DNA of 64,000 nucleotides from Setaria digitata. Taxonomy: Eukaryota; Nematoda; Chromadorea; Rhabditida; Setariidae. Below, piece by piece: positions 11,472-24,000 of the stretch. The stretch spans positions 1-64,000 of the forward strand of contig RCAB01000117.1 of NCBI GenBank assembly GCA_003640385.1, in the 5' to 3' direction. The position numbers were made by a program, and so were the translations under genes. How positions within the stretch are numbered: the stretch's first letter is position 1; every line of letters begins with the position of its first letter. The notes under the pieces are model-generated. The model ran no database searches and had not been told where the DNA came from. It worked only from the letters and a program-made list of their open reading frames with translations.

Positions 11472-14400
11472 TTACCTCCGTAGTACATTGATGAAAGCTT
11501 GTTTAGGAATTTGCACTTGACCCACTTGTTTCATCCTCTCTTTCCCTTTCTTTTGTTCAGACAGCTTTTTACAGAATCGTTCCCAACCACCGCCTAGAAT
11601 TACAGTAATAAACAGTATCCATTTATGTACAGAGATATTCTTTTGCAGAAAAATGAAAAAAAAAAAAAAATTATTATGAAAAGTATCAAGAATGAAGTAA
11701 AACAAGCATATAGAAAGGAAGCAATCAATTAGACTCGAATAGCCAAAACTGAATCGATTTTAACGAATTTTTCAATCAAAAAATGCTTTAATTGAGCAAT
11801 AATTAAAATACGACGCAATATAACTTATAAGTAAATGCAGAAATAAAAACATGGTGAAAGTATAAAAAGTAATTGGAAAAATCGAATTTTTCAAAAGCTT
11901 TAAATGAACAAGAGAAACTTATTAAGCTATTTTGTTGGCTAGTAAGAGCAAAGTAAGGAAATGAATAAGCAAACTCTTTTTTTCCTATTCATTTTCAAAT
12001 ACAGTATAAGACATCAAACCTCCAAAATTGCCTTTCATTCGACCCGTAAAATCCTTCTTCATTGGTACAATGACTGTCTGTAGCAATACTTTTTTTGTTT
12101 GCCCAACAGTGGCCTTAATTCGTACTTCAAACTGTTGACGAGGGATCTCCTACAACATTTTGCAGTTAGCCTACATTCAGAAACACACACACAAAAAAAA
12201 AAATCATCCATATAAAGAAATACAGCTGTACACAGAAATCTTCGAAATCATTTTTCATCTCAATATAAGCACAGCTAACTAGAAACACGTTTTTAAAAGT
12301 AATATGCGAATCAAACCTTTTTTAATTTATTCACAATTTCCTTAGCTCTCCCTCTAACTTGATTTACAGGCATTATCTCTGAGAATTCATAAATAGGACG
12401 GTCGTTAATCTGTATCATAAGCAGTTCAATTTTCGCCGGCTGGAAGCCATCCCATTGGTAATTATATGTTGCATAGCCGCTAAAACAAATAAACTGACAC
12501 TGACAGTACTTAATTCCAGAATTTCTGGTATTTTGAAACTCCCAAGTCATTAGGCCATAAGCAAAAATGCTGCACAAAAAATAAGACAACAAAAACCGAC
12601 AACTAAAATAAGCAAATATAAAGAAAATTAACAAACCTTGTTATTCTTTTCAATCTTTCGAAAAAATCCATATAAATTTCGGCAAAAGGCAATCTCCACT
12701 GCTCCATAGTGTGTTGCATATCCAAATTACTATTCTCAACTGAATAAATGAAAGTTGGGTATTTCTATCCTCATGAAGACTGAACTCAATATCTATATAA
12801 AAACATATTTCACCATTCATATCATATATTCGTATATTTCTTTACAAGCACAATAAATTATATTCATTTAACTTAAACAAGTTCCACATTATATTCATTT
12901 AACTTAACAGTACTTCGCTCTCCACGTGCATCGATACATAATTTTTCTACGACTTCGGTATATGTATTTGGTACTAAAATTGTTAATTTTATCATAGGTT
13001 CCAGGAAATGATCAATGTCAGTGGGATGAGCCGGGAAATTGCTGGCATCCATAAGACGAATAACACGTTGCCCATTGTATCTACAAATGAAACGAAAAGA
13101 TAAAACACAACGTGGTCGACACTGATTGCGTGGAACGGAATTTTAGATCCCGTAATCATCAAAACACAGCATGCATAGAGTGGATAAAATTAACAGATGT
13201 TTTATCTTAAATAAGGCACCTTTTCTTGATGATAGTAGGATTATTTTTGATAACAGCACGATATTCGATACTAGATGCAGTTATAACAAAATTAGCATCA
13301 TATTCCTGCTCCAACCTGGCACAAAAAACCTGCAATAAAATTATTTTGAATCCTGAAATTGTTATTTGCTGATAAAAAAAAACCGAAAGCAAATAGCAGA
13401 TACATAAACATATTTTAAGAAAAGTTTAACAAGCAAAACATTGACCTCCATATGTAGAAGCCCCGAGAAACCAATTCTGAAACCATTACCCAACGCAGTG
13501 CTACTGCCATGCTGGATCTGAACCGAAGAATCGTTTAAAGCTAATTTGTACAGTGCAACACGTAAGGCATTGTATTCATTTACATCAGTTGGATATATGC
13601 TCGCGTAAATGCATGGTTCACTGGGCTAAAATTTTATTCCTATTTTATCTCAGCTGTTTCAGGATTTGTTAGAAATAAGTTTGATGGACAAACTCCACAC
13701 AATTAACTGAGTAAACAGCCAGTGAATATGATCAGAAGCAAGTAAAGTGGGTAGTTTATTTATTAATTATATTATGTCATAAATTCTAACCGTAAATAGT
13801 GGCATAGGTCTTAATGTATCACGTGCACTGTTTACATCATATAGTGTTTCGCCAACGGTGGCATCCCTTACTGATTTCATCGTTGTTAACAGGTAGCCCA
13901 CTTGGCCAGCATGTAAACACTACAAGTAACCTTTCTAAATAGAAAATGCAGAAATAATGGACAGTTATAAAGAAATACACACAAACGAACCTGAACTTCA
14001 TGCATATCAGGATACATAATGCCCACTTCCAATACTTCGTATTCACAATTAGTGTGATAAGTTCGTATCCTTTGCCCTTTGGAAATCCTACCGTCATGCA
14101 CGGTAACGCAAACTACCGGTCCACGATAAATCTCATACCAGCAATCAAAAATATGTGCACGAAGGGATGAATGCAACCCAACTTTGGGCGGTGGCAACCT
14201 GCAAAAAGGTAAAGATTGAACAAAAATTAAAAAATAATTTCCTGCATATGCTGAAGCCATAAAGCAAAAATGTTTGGTCATCATAGAAAATTCATTTGGA
14301 GCATAAAAACACTGAAGTGTTGTAGATTTATTATCAACCTTTCAACAATGGCATCCAAAACATCGCGCACACCGGTACCATTCTTGGCAGAGATACAAAG

Positions 14401-15835
14401 CACATCTGTTGGAGAAAAATCGAATAAATTTTCCATTTGTTTTACTACCTATAAATATATGAAAAAAAAAAGCGCTGAGACCGTCTTATTTTTTGATTTA
14501 TTGTAATTCTAAATAAGAAACTCTTCAAAAAAAAAAACAAATTTAGAAAAAATTAAGGAAAATTTAACAAACTCTTGGGACATCAGCGCTGCTAAGATCA
14601 ATTTTATTGATAACTGGTATGATTGCTAAGCCAGCTTCAAATGCTAGCCAAAAATTGGCTACAGTTTGTGCTTGCACACCCTGTAAGTTAGTAGCGTTTA
14701 TACATTTAACAAGAAAATTTATTTAAGATCGTTTGAATAAACAAAATGGGCGGAAAGACATATTTTTGATCAGATTATATAGAACCTGATTAGCAGCGAC
14801 AAGCAGCAAAATTCCATTAGTAGCAGCAAGAGACCGAGAAACTTCAAAACTGAAATCAGCATGGCCCGGAGTATCAATTAAATTCAACAAGTAGTCCTGA
14901 GAAACAATTGCAGATCAATGTACTTTAAAGCATCAACAAAAAATCAACACTTTTTAAAACCCTCTGTTCATATTCGTTTCCTGTTTAGCTTTTCAAAAAC
15001 TGCTGATCGAAATCATTGGCAATACTACGGTAACATAAATGAAAACTTTAAAAACAAGTAACTAGAATTATCCATCCGCAATCGTCTTACTCATTCCTAT
15101 CTCATAGTTACTCATTCTGAAATATCTAATCAGTAAAATATTTATAAAAATCCTTTCCGGCCCCATATAATCGCAAAATCTAAGCACCTGAATAAAATAC
15201 CTTATGAAACATACTACATGACTGCGCTTTCACTGTTATACCACGCTCCCGTTCCACCTATAACAAATAAGTTAGCAAAGTAGCAAAGAATACCAACTTG
15301 AAAATTCAGCAAATTACCAAAAACAACAAATTAGATGATTACTAAGAAGATAAAGTGGAAAGCCAGTAGAAGAGACCTGTAATTTGTCAAGCATTTGATT
15401 ATCATGACTACTTTCATCTACGACACCTGTCAGTTCGAGAAGCCGGTCTGCCAAGGTACTTTTGCCGTGGTCCACATGAGCCACAATACCAAAATTACGT
15501 ATCTTTCCTTCAAAAATTAAGAACAGATTTAGTGAACGGATATAAAAAAAAAATGCAGCAAAATGCTGTCTGTGTAAGTTGTGGAATAACAGCTAGACAG
15601 CTGCTCTCAACTTCACCTTTACAGATGCATAAGAGAACCTTAAAACGAAAACGTGGAGCGAAAAAGCAAGGAGTGTAGCAATACGTGGCAAGTAAGCTGC
15701 TAAATCGATTAATTTCTTCTTATTCAGCTTTTTCAGCTCTTCAGTTGAGAGTGACGAGAAACACCGTTTTCCTATTACCAGAATACTGTCACTATAAATT
15801 GTGCTCATTGAAGAGATAGCTCGAAGAATCTTCAT
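11472..15835 (-). CDS. GUF1: Mitochondrial translation GTPase GUF1 (EF4/LepA family)
   Basis: Predicted ribosome-binding GTPase of mitochondrial translation, 659 residues (human GUF1 is about 669). Exons, 5' to 3': 15685-15835, 15377-15507, 15201-15257, 14786-14896, 14573-14680, 14339-14448, 13991-14198, 13791-13919, 13446-13625, 13220-13329, 12914-13080, 12637-12739, 12317-12479, 12020-12149, 11472-11593. Every splice phase closes. The first exon is short, basic and hydroxylated, as expected of a mitochondrial presequence. GTPase motifs are visible: G1 AHVDHGKS (about residues 60-67), G2 in RGITVKAQ, G3 DTPGH (121-125) and G4 NKID (175-178). The LepA-specific C-terminal domain is complete and ends in [10 protein letters not shown], close to the family consensus. 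The donor of the eleventh exon is GTACTG, chosen because it alone keeps the frame. LepA/EF4 proteins rescue stalled or mistranslocated ribosomes. Confidence 0.95.
12857..12907. repeat. 20-bp direct repeat beside a GUF1 splice donor
   Basis: The 20-base unit attatattcatttaacttaa occurs at 12857-12876 and again at 12888-12907. The second copy ends seven bases from the 3' end of GUF1 exon 11 (12914), inside the intron. It looks like a small local duplication of intron sequence. Confidence 0.8.
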
Positions 15836-16906
15836 CGTTCCCTTGTTTGATTACCTGAAATATAACGCGAATTAAAGAAGGGCAATCAGCAAATTGGAAG
15901 TACTGAGCAGAAATACCGCTTGCTGCACTGTCCTTTTCCCTCAAACCTTACTTCCTCTCAACAGTAGACTCGAAGAGGCTATCCAAAACCTTATTGTTTT
16001 ACCTACCACAGGTTTCTTCACAGCTGCCACTAATAGATGACAAAACTTGCATCACTACGAAGACCACGAAATTCTTCTTCACGGTACTTCTTCAACAGTA
16101 CACGAAGAGATGGATTTTCAATATTGTCTGCTTGAATACACATGTTTTACCTATCATAGACTTGCAACTTTTCTTTCTCAAGTGTCTAAGCGCAGGACAA
16201 AACGGCAGCTGTGAAGAAACCCTGAAGAAGGAGTTCAAGAAAAAGTTCCGTTGCCTAGAGAATTCTATGCAGTTCTTTGAAAGCTTGCTGTTCTTTTTGG
16301 GTTGTCCTATGATGCTTCGAAGGAATAGACAAGATAGAGCATTCATTTTATTAACAGTCATCCTCATATACAGATCCATAAACATTAATCACCAACAAAA
16401 CAATCCACCACTTCCATTCCTACACCTTCACAACAACCAGTCTAGCACTCTTCATTTTTTAACGCTTCGTGAATGGCTGCAATTTTAAGTGTAACGAAAT
16501 AACAAAATAAGATTGAAATTCCAAAAAGTTTGTTTTGTAGTTGAAATTCGATTACCACTGAGCTTAAAGATCAGTTTTCAACAAAACCAGCCCAGAGAAT
16601 GGACTAAAAATGGAAGTGGAAGTGCATTTATCAATTTAATTCTTGACTTTTTTCATCTTAAACAGATTCTTTTAGCACCTTTTACTTTGTAGACGGTTTC
16701 GTAGAGAGTGTGATTTGGGATCTTTTGATTTCATTGTTGGCAATGTCGTATTGGCGGGACTGTTCTGAGATTTGTCCAGCTGTTAAAAAATTATTGTTGG
16801 GTGCGCACTATTAAGTTTAAGTTACATAATTGAATAACTTGATAAAAATTAACTATTTATAGACTACTTACAGAAGCTTGTTTTAGAGCCATTAGGACTT
16901 CTCAAG
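15836..16906. other. Intergenic stretch with an 18-bp inverted repeat
   Basis: Upstream of GUF1 and downstream of the unrecognised minus-strand gene, so it includes the GUF1 promoter. A 164-codon plus frame (15994-16488) is open but has no recognisable domain, and its composition (Phe, Leu and Ile-rich) is what an AT-rich non-coding frame would give. A possible alternative last exon of the neighbouring gene, basic and ending near 16678, follows the acceptor at 16776-16779. Confidence 0.45.
16011..16221. repeat. 18-bp perfect inverted repeat, 175-bp spacer
   Basis: Bases 16011-16028 (ggtttcttcacagctgcc) are the exact reverse complement of 16204-16221. The arms could pair as a long-loop hairpin. 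The site lies about 180-390 bases upstream of the GUF1 start codon, so it may be regulatory or the remnant of an inverted duplication. Confidence 0.8.
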
Positions 16907-18909
16907 CTATGAATTATCATATCCTTGGATAAGGAATTGGACTTGCTTTGCAAAAATACTAACAAAATTGGCAAACAAATTTTCACTGTCTGGTGGTACG
17001 CTTGCCAGTAATTTCTTTGCGAAAGATGAAAGGTTAATTGTTTCTGCAAAGCGATATCTCGGCGGCAAATCATCAATAATCATTGCCACCTAAAAAACAG
17101 TTTGTTTATATGCTTTCGTCAAATATTGAAGGACTAGTTAAGATGTCTTCTTCGAAGATTTGTTAAGTCTCAACTAACTTGTTTTATGTTCACCTCCAAA
17201 CCATGATTTCGGACGTTCGTAACAACCGTTTCAATAATGATTTCCAGATTCCTTGCGATTTCATACACTACTGTTCTGTGAAATAAAAAAATGTGTACAA
17301 GAACTAAAAAAGGATAAGCATTTTGCAAGTGTTTTTAGAATTTCATACTTTCTGTAATATAAGCACTTGTTATAGCCTGGCCGAAAAAATAAGACTGACC
17401 TAAAATGATTAATCTGTCCCTCAAGTTTTCTGATATAATCACTTGTTATATCTCCTTTGTTCAGTGGTTTATTTATCAACGTGATGTCTCTCGAATCATT
17501 GTCTGGTCGAATATATTTGCTATATTTCAACTGCAAAACACAAAAGAAAATATCAGCGACATTTACTTCCTCTGAAGTAATTGAAGAAAAAAATGAACTA
17601 AATATGCAAAACAGATTAGGGGACTTGAAATGCAAAAGTTTTATCAGTAATTAAATTGGACAGGCTTCGGAGGTACAAGAAACAGCTGGCTCGCCTTAAT
17701 TTTCTGAATTTGTTGTCGTGGAACTTGTTGAATAGCAAATAATTCAGTGAGTACGTATCCCATTTCAAAATTTGTGACAACACTAGTCAATAAATCTTTA
17801 AATGTCCCTTTATGTTTATCCACATTCGCCTTATTATTTTCGAACCATCTACAAAGCGCAATCCTAGATGCTTATATTCAAATACCTAAGTTTATCAGAG
17901 AAACATAATTTTTAGAAATATTCCTAGTGCAAATGTAGTAAAGTCATAGTCCAACGAAGAGTTCATTTTTGGGGTAACAATATAGACTGAGAAAGAATGA
18001 CAGCAGTCCTATTTAAACATAATTTCTTACTTTTCACCAGGGAAGAATTTTATTAAATGATCCAAATTTTATTATCCTTTAGTTCCTGAAAAAGAAAAAC
18101 AGACTTATCCAAGCTCCCTTGTATATCAAGTAGCTTTTGCACTGCCTCCAGAAGTGTCTGCAACCGATATAACGCGCAACAGTCAGCCAACGAAACTGTT
18201 TTTTCACGAGCTACCGGTCGGTAATTTTGAGCCACATCTCTCCCATCACCTTGCTGCAGTGTTTTCAATGCTCCTGAAATTCAGCCTTATCATTTCTTGA
18301 GCCAGTAATTACTCTTTACTGTGCCAAAATGTTCAAATGATTATAATTATGGAGCTTTAGTTTCGAAATTCATAAATTTACATTAGTACTTACACTATCT
18401 CAAGAAATTTTTAAATTTTGGCAATTTCGAAATGTTAAAAGAATGCATTAGAAGGCAAGGTGCATACAATATGCACCTTGTAGTTTCTCGGCGACTTCAT
18501 TCGTTCCGATGACGCCTCCACCAACAGCACCGTCTGTGCCAGCTGCTTCTCCGTGAGCTGAACCAGTGCTTGAGGGTTCCAACGATTTACTTGCAGATTC
18601 TAGATAAATGACATGATGACATAGAAGGCAATGTGCAGCAGTTGTGAAAGATTTTTCCCAATAGCTAACGAAGTCTGAAGTATCGCGAGACACATTATCC
18701 TCACTACGAGAGATCAGGAGAATAGGAAATAACGGTACTTAAGAATGCTTACCAACGGTGCACTTTCTCCCGCTGCACAACTCGTTCAGAGGGTTAAGAT
18801 ATATTAAGCGGATCTCTTCCATGTATTTCTTCATCATCCATGCCTGAATGCCAGGTTCTGGAGTAGACAGCTTATTCCACGTTAAGCAAGTAAATGCCTC
18901 GCCCCACAT
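16907..18909 (-). CDS. Unrecognised, probably helical protein
   Basis: I do not recognise this protein. Exons, 5' to 3': 18764-18909 (weak GTGCAC donor) or 18753-18909, 18477-18703, 18105-18273, 17677-17848, 17400-17530, 17179-17275, 16907-17089. With the first choice the product is 374 residues and in frame throughout; phases from exon 2 onward agree. The first exon starts at MWGEAFTCLTW. The second exon carries a low-complexity Gly/Ala/Ser stretch around residues 75-105. The remainder is rich in Leu, Ile, Glu, Lys and Gln with heptad-like spacing and no transmembrane span, suggesting helical bundles of a complex subunit. An alternative end uses the GTTAGT donor inside the last exon and joins a basic tail ending near 16678. 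There is no P-loop, finger or catalytic motif. Confidence 0.6.
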
Positions 18910-21068
18910 ATGTGAAGAATTCTGAGTTACACAGTCAACTCATCCTTATATTCCTTCTATCTGTTACTTTTTATTTTTGGAAATCGAATTCTCTCCATAA
19001 CCAATCTATGCATTCTGGAATTCGAAATCGTAAGTACTTCGCACAAAGCACCAAGCAAGTATAGGGAACTGGAAAAATATGGCAATATTGTTGGTTATAT
19101 GAGACACTTAATACTAGATGAAGCTAGCTAAAAATTAAACTATTACAACTAATAGATACATCTTCGGCATTTACTTTTTCGTGTCTCACGCGGTACATAG
19201 CCATCTAGTTAGTCACCTAATAGTTGCCCTCACATTCGTCCGCCTGATTCTCGAGTTTTCCTGTTTTCTTCTATAACTAAATAAGAAATATTTGTTCTTA
19301 TTCTTTAAATGAGAAATGATGAGGTGAGTGAAGAGAGTGGTACCTCACAACGCAGAAAGAAGATAGCAGCCTCCACTTTCTCTCTGTCCTCATCGAAACC
19401 AGAACTGAGTGCAAGCTTCGCTGTTGTTAAATCGGCTCCTTCATTGGACTCTACCATCTACAAAAAACAGATGAAGAAACATATCTGTCATCACGTACAG
19501 GAAAGAGTCCTGACACGTACTGATGATGCCCACGTGGCCCATATCTTGCAGTCAAGCATACGTGGAACGTTCAGGACAGTGAGTGCTCAAATCAGCAGTA
19601 TAATTGGATATTTGAGGGAGCATTCTCAGCAGAACCCTTATCACTGCTGAACATCACCTTATGCAAATTTATAGCACTGACGGAGAGTGACAACACTACG
19701 AGAGGACAACGAACTACCATATCACATCTGAACGTGTGTCGAAACGTCGTCAGGCAGTCGCACGTTTGCGGATCATTTCCGGACACTCGCTCCTTAAATC
19801 ATATACTTTTTCCACTACACAGGAAAATTTATCAATTACTAGGAATAGAAAAAGAGAGAGGTGAGAAAAGGAGACGTGAACTTGCTGGGATGGAGAATCT
19901 GAAGAGCACATTATTGAATCCACAGCACTATTTGAGACTTAGGTAATGATAAACTGTGCAATTTAAACTTCTTGGAAAAAGAAGAAAGAGACGGATATGC
20001 CTAAGTCCTTTAACTGTCTTTTTTCAGCCGGATCTTTCCATGCACAAAGATCAGATGATGTGCGTCTCCCTTTACGTTGTTTCCACGTCCCAACTCATCC
20101 TTTCCAGGCTAACCATGAATCCTTGTGGGAACACAAGTTGCAAAATGCCCCTTCATTCGTGCCGCGATGGACCGCTCTGATAACCTTGTGATGCATAACA
20201 TGCAACTCTTAACAGCGTGTGTTAGCAGGTACGAAGAGGTCAGATGCGGGAGAGGTTATGGGATAAGCTAGCTAGTTGCTGGCCTAATTAGTCAGGTTGG
20301 GTAGCTGGCCTACATTGCACTGGCCGTACTGTCCCAGAAGATTAAGACGTCCCTCTTGTACTGTTCTTTTCAACATTAAATGTCGATTAACGGAGTCTTT
20401 CTACCTTATTTGAGGTCATTCCCTATTTTCCTCCCCATTTCTCATTGAGCCAGAAGAAAAATGAGAATGGGGAACGGGGAGATTAATTGTGTACTGCTGG
20501 TATACAATTATATGTAGCTGTGGAGACTAGAAAAAAGATATTGTGGATCACTTACATCAAATGCTTTCTGCATTATGAATACATGAATTATGTGTTCCGT
20601 GAATGCAGGCTCGTTATTCTATTGCGTACTGTTGTAGAACACATACTGTTGAGAAAATCTGAATTAGCAAAATTTTTAGATTTACATGAAGTGAAGGTTA
20701 TTATTGGAGTGGTTTTGCAGTCTTGGTAGTAGCTTGTTAATGTGCAAGTTCGATATTGCTCTTTCTAGGTTTGTTATAGCTGTATGCATTTCTTGGCATA
20801 CAGAAAATAATCGTGCTTCAACTAGTGATTAACTGCTTAAACCACTTTTTTTTTCAGAATTATCGAAATTGGTTGTTTTGCTTTATTCGCGCGTTTATTC
20901 ATTTTATATTTTCTATCATTAATTTGATCGTTGTAGTGGGAAAAAAGATTGCAGTATTTCGTGGTGGATTATTGCATCGACTGCTATGCAAAGCTTGCGT
21001 TAGTCTTATTCATTTGTCTCATTTTTTAGAATCTCTTAGTTTTTGTTACTGGATTTTTACTGCTTCAG
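18910..21068. other. Divergent intergenic region before lst-2
   Basis: Separates the minus-strand unknown gene from plus-strand lst-2, so both promoters and the missing 5' exon of lst-2 should lie here. A 113-codon plus frame at 19309-19650 is Ser/Lys/Arg-rich and ends in a stop; I cannot tie it to a family. Short frames at 19734-20191 overlap one another and look like chance. Confidence 0.45.
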
Positions 21069-24000
21069 GTAAGCTAGTGAATAAACCTCGCGTGGATGAC
21101 TGGAATCCGCTGGCTAAATTTTATTATGCAGATGAAGCACTGAACGCAGTGGCTAGTGAATTAGATTCATTTGATGGACGACGTGATCCAGAGCGCTGCA
21201 ACCAACTAGTCAATAAACTGAGGCAAGCACAGGATCGTCTATTGCATATAATTTGTCAGTTTATCGTTCTTTTCGTCTTCAAACATCCTAGCAAGTCGAC
21301 AAGGTCAGGGACCTATGCTTGCATGCTTCATTTGTTCATTGAAGTTTCTTCGGAAGTTTTGATTTTAGACTTACTTTCAAACCGGACAGAATTGAAGTCA
21401 AAACGTTAGAGTTAATTAATTGGATAGGAAATTTGGAATTCTTGCTTAGTACTCCTTTGAGTTTTATTGCAGCAGAAATGATACAGCAAGTATTTCCACG
21501 TGAGTCAGATCGTGCTTGTCGTGATTACCGCGTGAAATTCCCAGAGGAGATTATTCATGACAATTTACCAGGACAGCTTTGGTTCGGCGCTGAGGCAATT
21601 TTTTTTCCTGTTATTTTTACCTTTCCTTATTTTTAATTGTTTTGTCTTTCGATCTTTGTAGTCTAATTAACTATACTGAGAAGGTGAACGTTTACAGAAG
21701 AAATCCTATGCTTAAAATCTCTTATTTCAGTGCCTTACAGCAGGATCCAACATAATTGATCATGAAGTGGAATCGGAAGCCATACGACCAATGGCCCGTG
21801 CATTAACGAAACATTTAGACACGTTGCGCGATTTACTGAAGGATCAGTCTCTTAAGGATCCAACCCATTATAGCGATAAAGTGAAGAAAAGTTTGAAGCA
21901 TTTCGATCAACTCTTTGCCGAATTTGAGTTGAAGTTAGTGATACATGTTATAGAAACTCATTTATAGGAAGTTATTAATAGAGATATTCACTTAATATTC
22001 ATTTAATTTTTTATTTCATTAAATATCTCATACTTAATGGTTCTTGAATTCTGAAAAACTAGACTCTTATGAAGTCTGGTATCTTTTCTGTCCCCAATAT
22101 TATAAATTATAAGTTTTTATTTGTTCATTTAATTAAAAATGTCCTGTAAGAAGTAATGTTTCAGTTACGTAAGCGCAATGGTTCCAGTGAAAAGTGTGAA
22201 AGAGTATGACTGTCAGTTAGATATTGCTGTTTTGTTTTCGGAAACCTTAGATAGGTTTGGTATTTACTTATTGCTCAGCGGCTTATTAACTAAGTTTGAA
22301 GATTGAGAGGAGAAAACACACATTATGGATCTGAAAAATGAATAATCGTAACTGAAGCTTTTTTGCATTTAAAAACTTCGAGACCTTGCTTCATAATATT
22401 TTTATCATAATTTGAGGCATATGTTATTTGTAGGGCTCTTAGGTTAGGTTATCTAACGCAGGATCAGATCGATGATTGCGATCCTATTGTGATGATTGCT
22501 ATACCACGCTTAGCCATTGTCTGGTGAGTTAGTTTTTCTTGTTCTCTTTCATCTTTCTTCTCCATTATGTTAAAACAAACTTTAAGATTGATATTTTGAA
22601 GTAATCAACTAAGAGGTAAGTGCGCTTGTTGTGCCGATAAATCTGTAGATGAGAATTGCACAGGCGAATTATTTGCAGTGGTCTCTTATATTTTCCGGAA
22701 GGAGCGCTGAATGTGGATGCGGATCCTGAAATGCTGTCCGATATGTTCCGTTCATTTCACAGTTTGCTGGTAAAAATACGGGATCTGTTACGTATCTTGG
22801 ACTCGCACGAATTATATTGTGTTGAAAAAGCGCTTTGTACCGGCGAAACACAGCTTAAATTTGGTACATTCAAAATCTCGGTTTATTATCTATATGTATG
22901 CACATTTAAAAATAAAGAAATGAAAGTTCTTTTTTTCTTAAGAAGCCTGAGTTACCTTTGACTGATATTTAATGACATTATGGTAATATGAGAAGTGGTG
23001 TTAACCCATTTCGATAATTTTGAGGTAGTCGTACGAAATTTCATCACAGAATCATTATAATATTTAATAGTAGCAATCAGCCTACTCTTAATTTGTTCAT
23101 TCCATTTCTTCCTATTTTTGTTTGGTTATTTCAGATGAAGACAATGTCGAGGAAACATTGACTGTGGCAGATTTTCATTTGAAAACTATGGAAGCACAAA
23201 AAATGCAGTAAGTTAATTACTGAATATAATTGCTTAGGGAAAGAAGTTCGCAACTTTTTTTTTAAAGGTGCAAATGTGCAAAAATATTTTAAAACGAAAA
23301 TCAAGGCTGTCTTCAGTTCTGTTAAGCTTGTAACAACGTTTATGTCAATTTGCTTATAAGTGCCATAAGCTTATTGTTGTTTATCGTTTTACCGAGATCG
23401 TTTCATTTCCATTGCTTCGGAGAAAATCTAGTATCGATGTTTCATACGTCATTAATTTATTATTTTCTTATTCCATCTTTCAGCCAAGTTTTTTTTCCAT
23501 TACGTGGGGTGTGACCGATTTTTCTTCTTTTTTTAGGTCAAATGGCTATTCAGGCTCAAATTCCTCAGATGATGGTGGTTGTGATGCACCCAGTGCTTCA
23601 GGTGCTACTTATCAATTTAATACCCTTTCACATCGGTTGCTATCTCCAGTTCATCTGAAAGAATATAGCAGCATCCAAAGTTGTCCAAAACTCGACCTTT
23701 TAAAGTACGTTAGAAGATTCTAGTTTAAACTGTTGTCTTTTTTGTGGCTTACGAGGTGTGATCTTTATGTAAAATTATTTTTCATTCTAAATGTCAGTTT
23801 TTTTTCGGTTTAAAAATTTAAAAGGAAGAAAAGTAATGGGAAGTATATTTCTGTTAGGACTGGTAAAAACATATAATTCTTTCGATCTTTCTGCTGAAGA
23901 AGATTTTTGTAGTGTGATTCGTCCCCCAGACCTTCGTCGCCTACGTGCTCGATTTCGATCCTCTGCTGATCTTATACATCGTTTATTTGTCTGCATATGT

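Noticed and set aside
15994..16488. 164-codon plus-strand ORF upstream of GUF1
   Set aside because: Longest open frame in the intergenic DNA, but its composition is Phe/Leu/Ile-heavy as expected of AT-rich non-coding sequence. A 97-codon minus frame overlaps it, and no domain or splice structure is visible.
16907..18909. MutS (MSH2)-like domain
   Set aside because: The segment ending in YRLQTLLEAVQ briefly resembled MSH2 helices, but there is no Walker A/B or other MutS ATPase motif anywhere in the locus.
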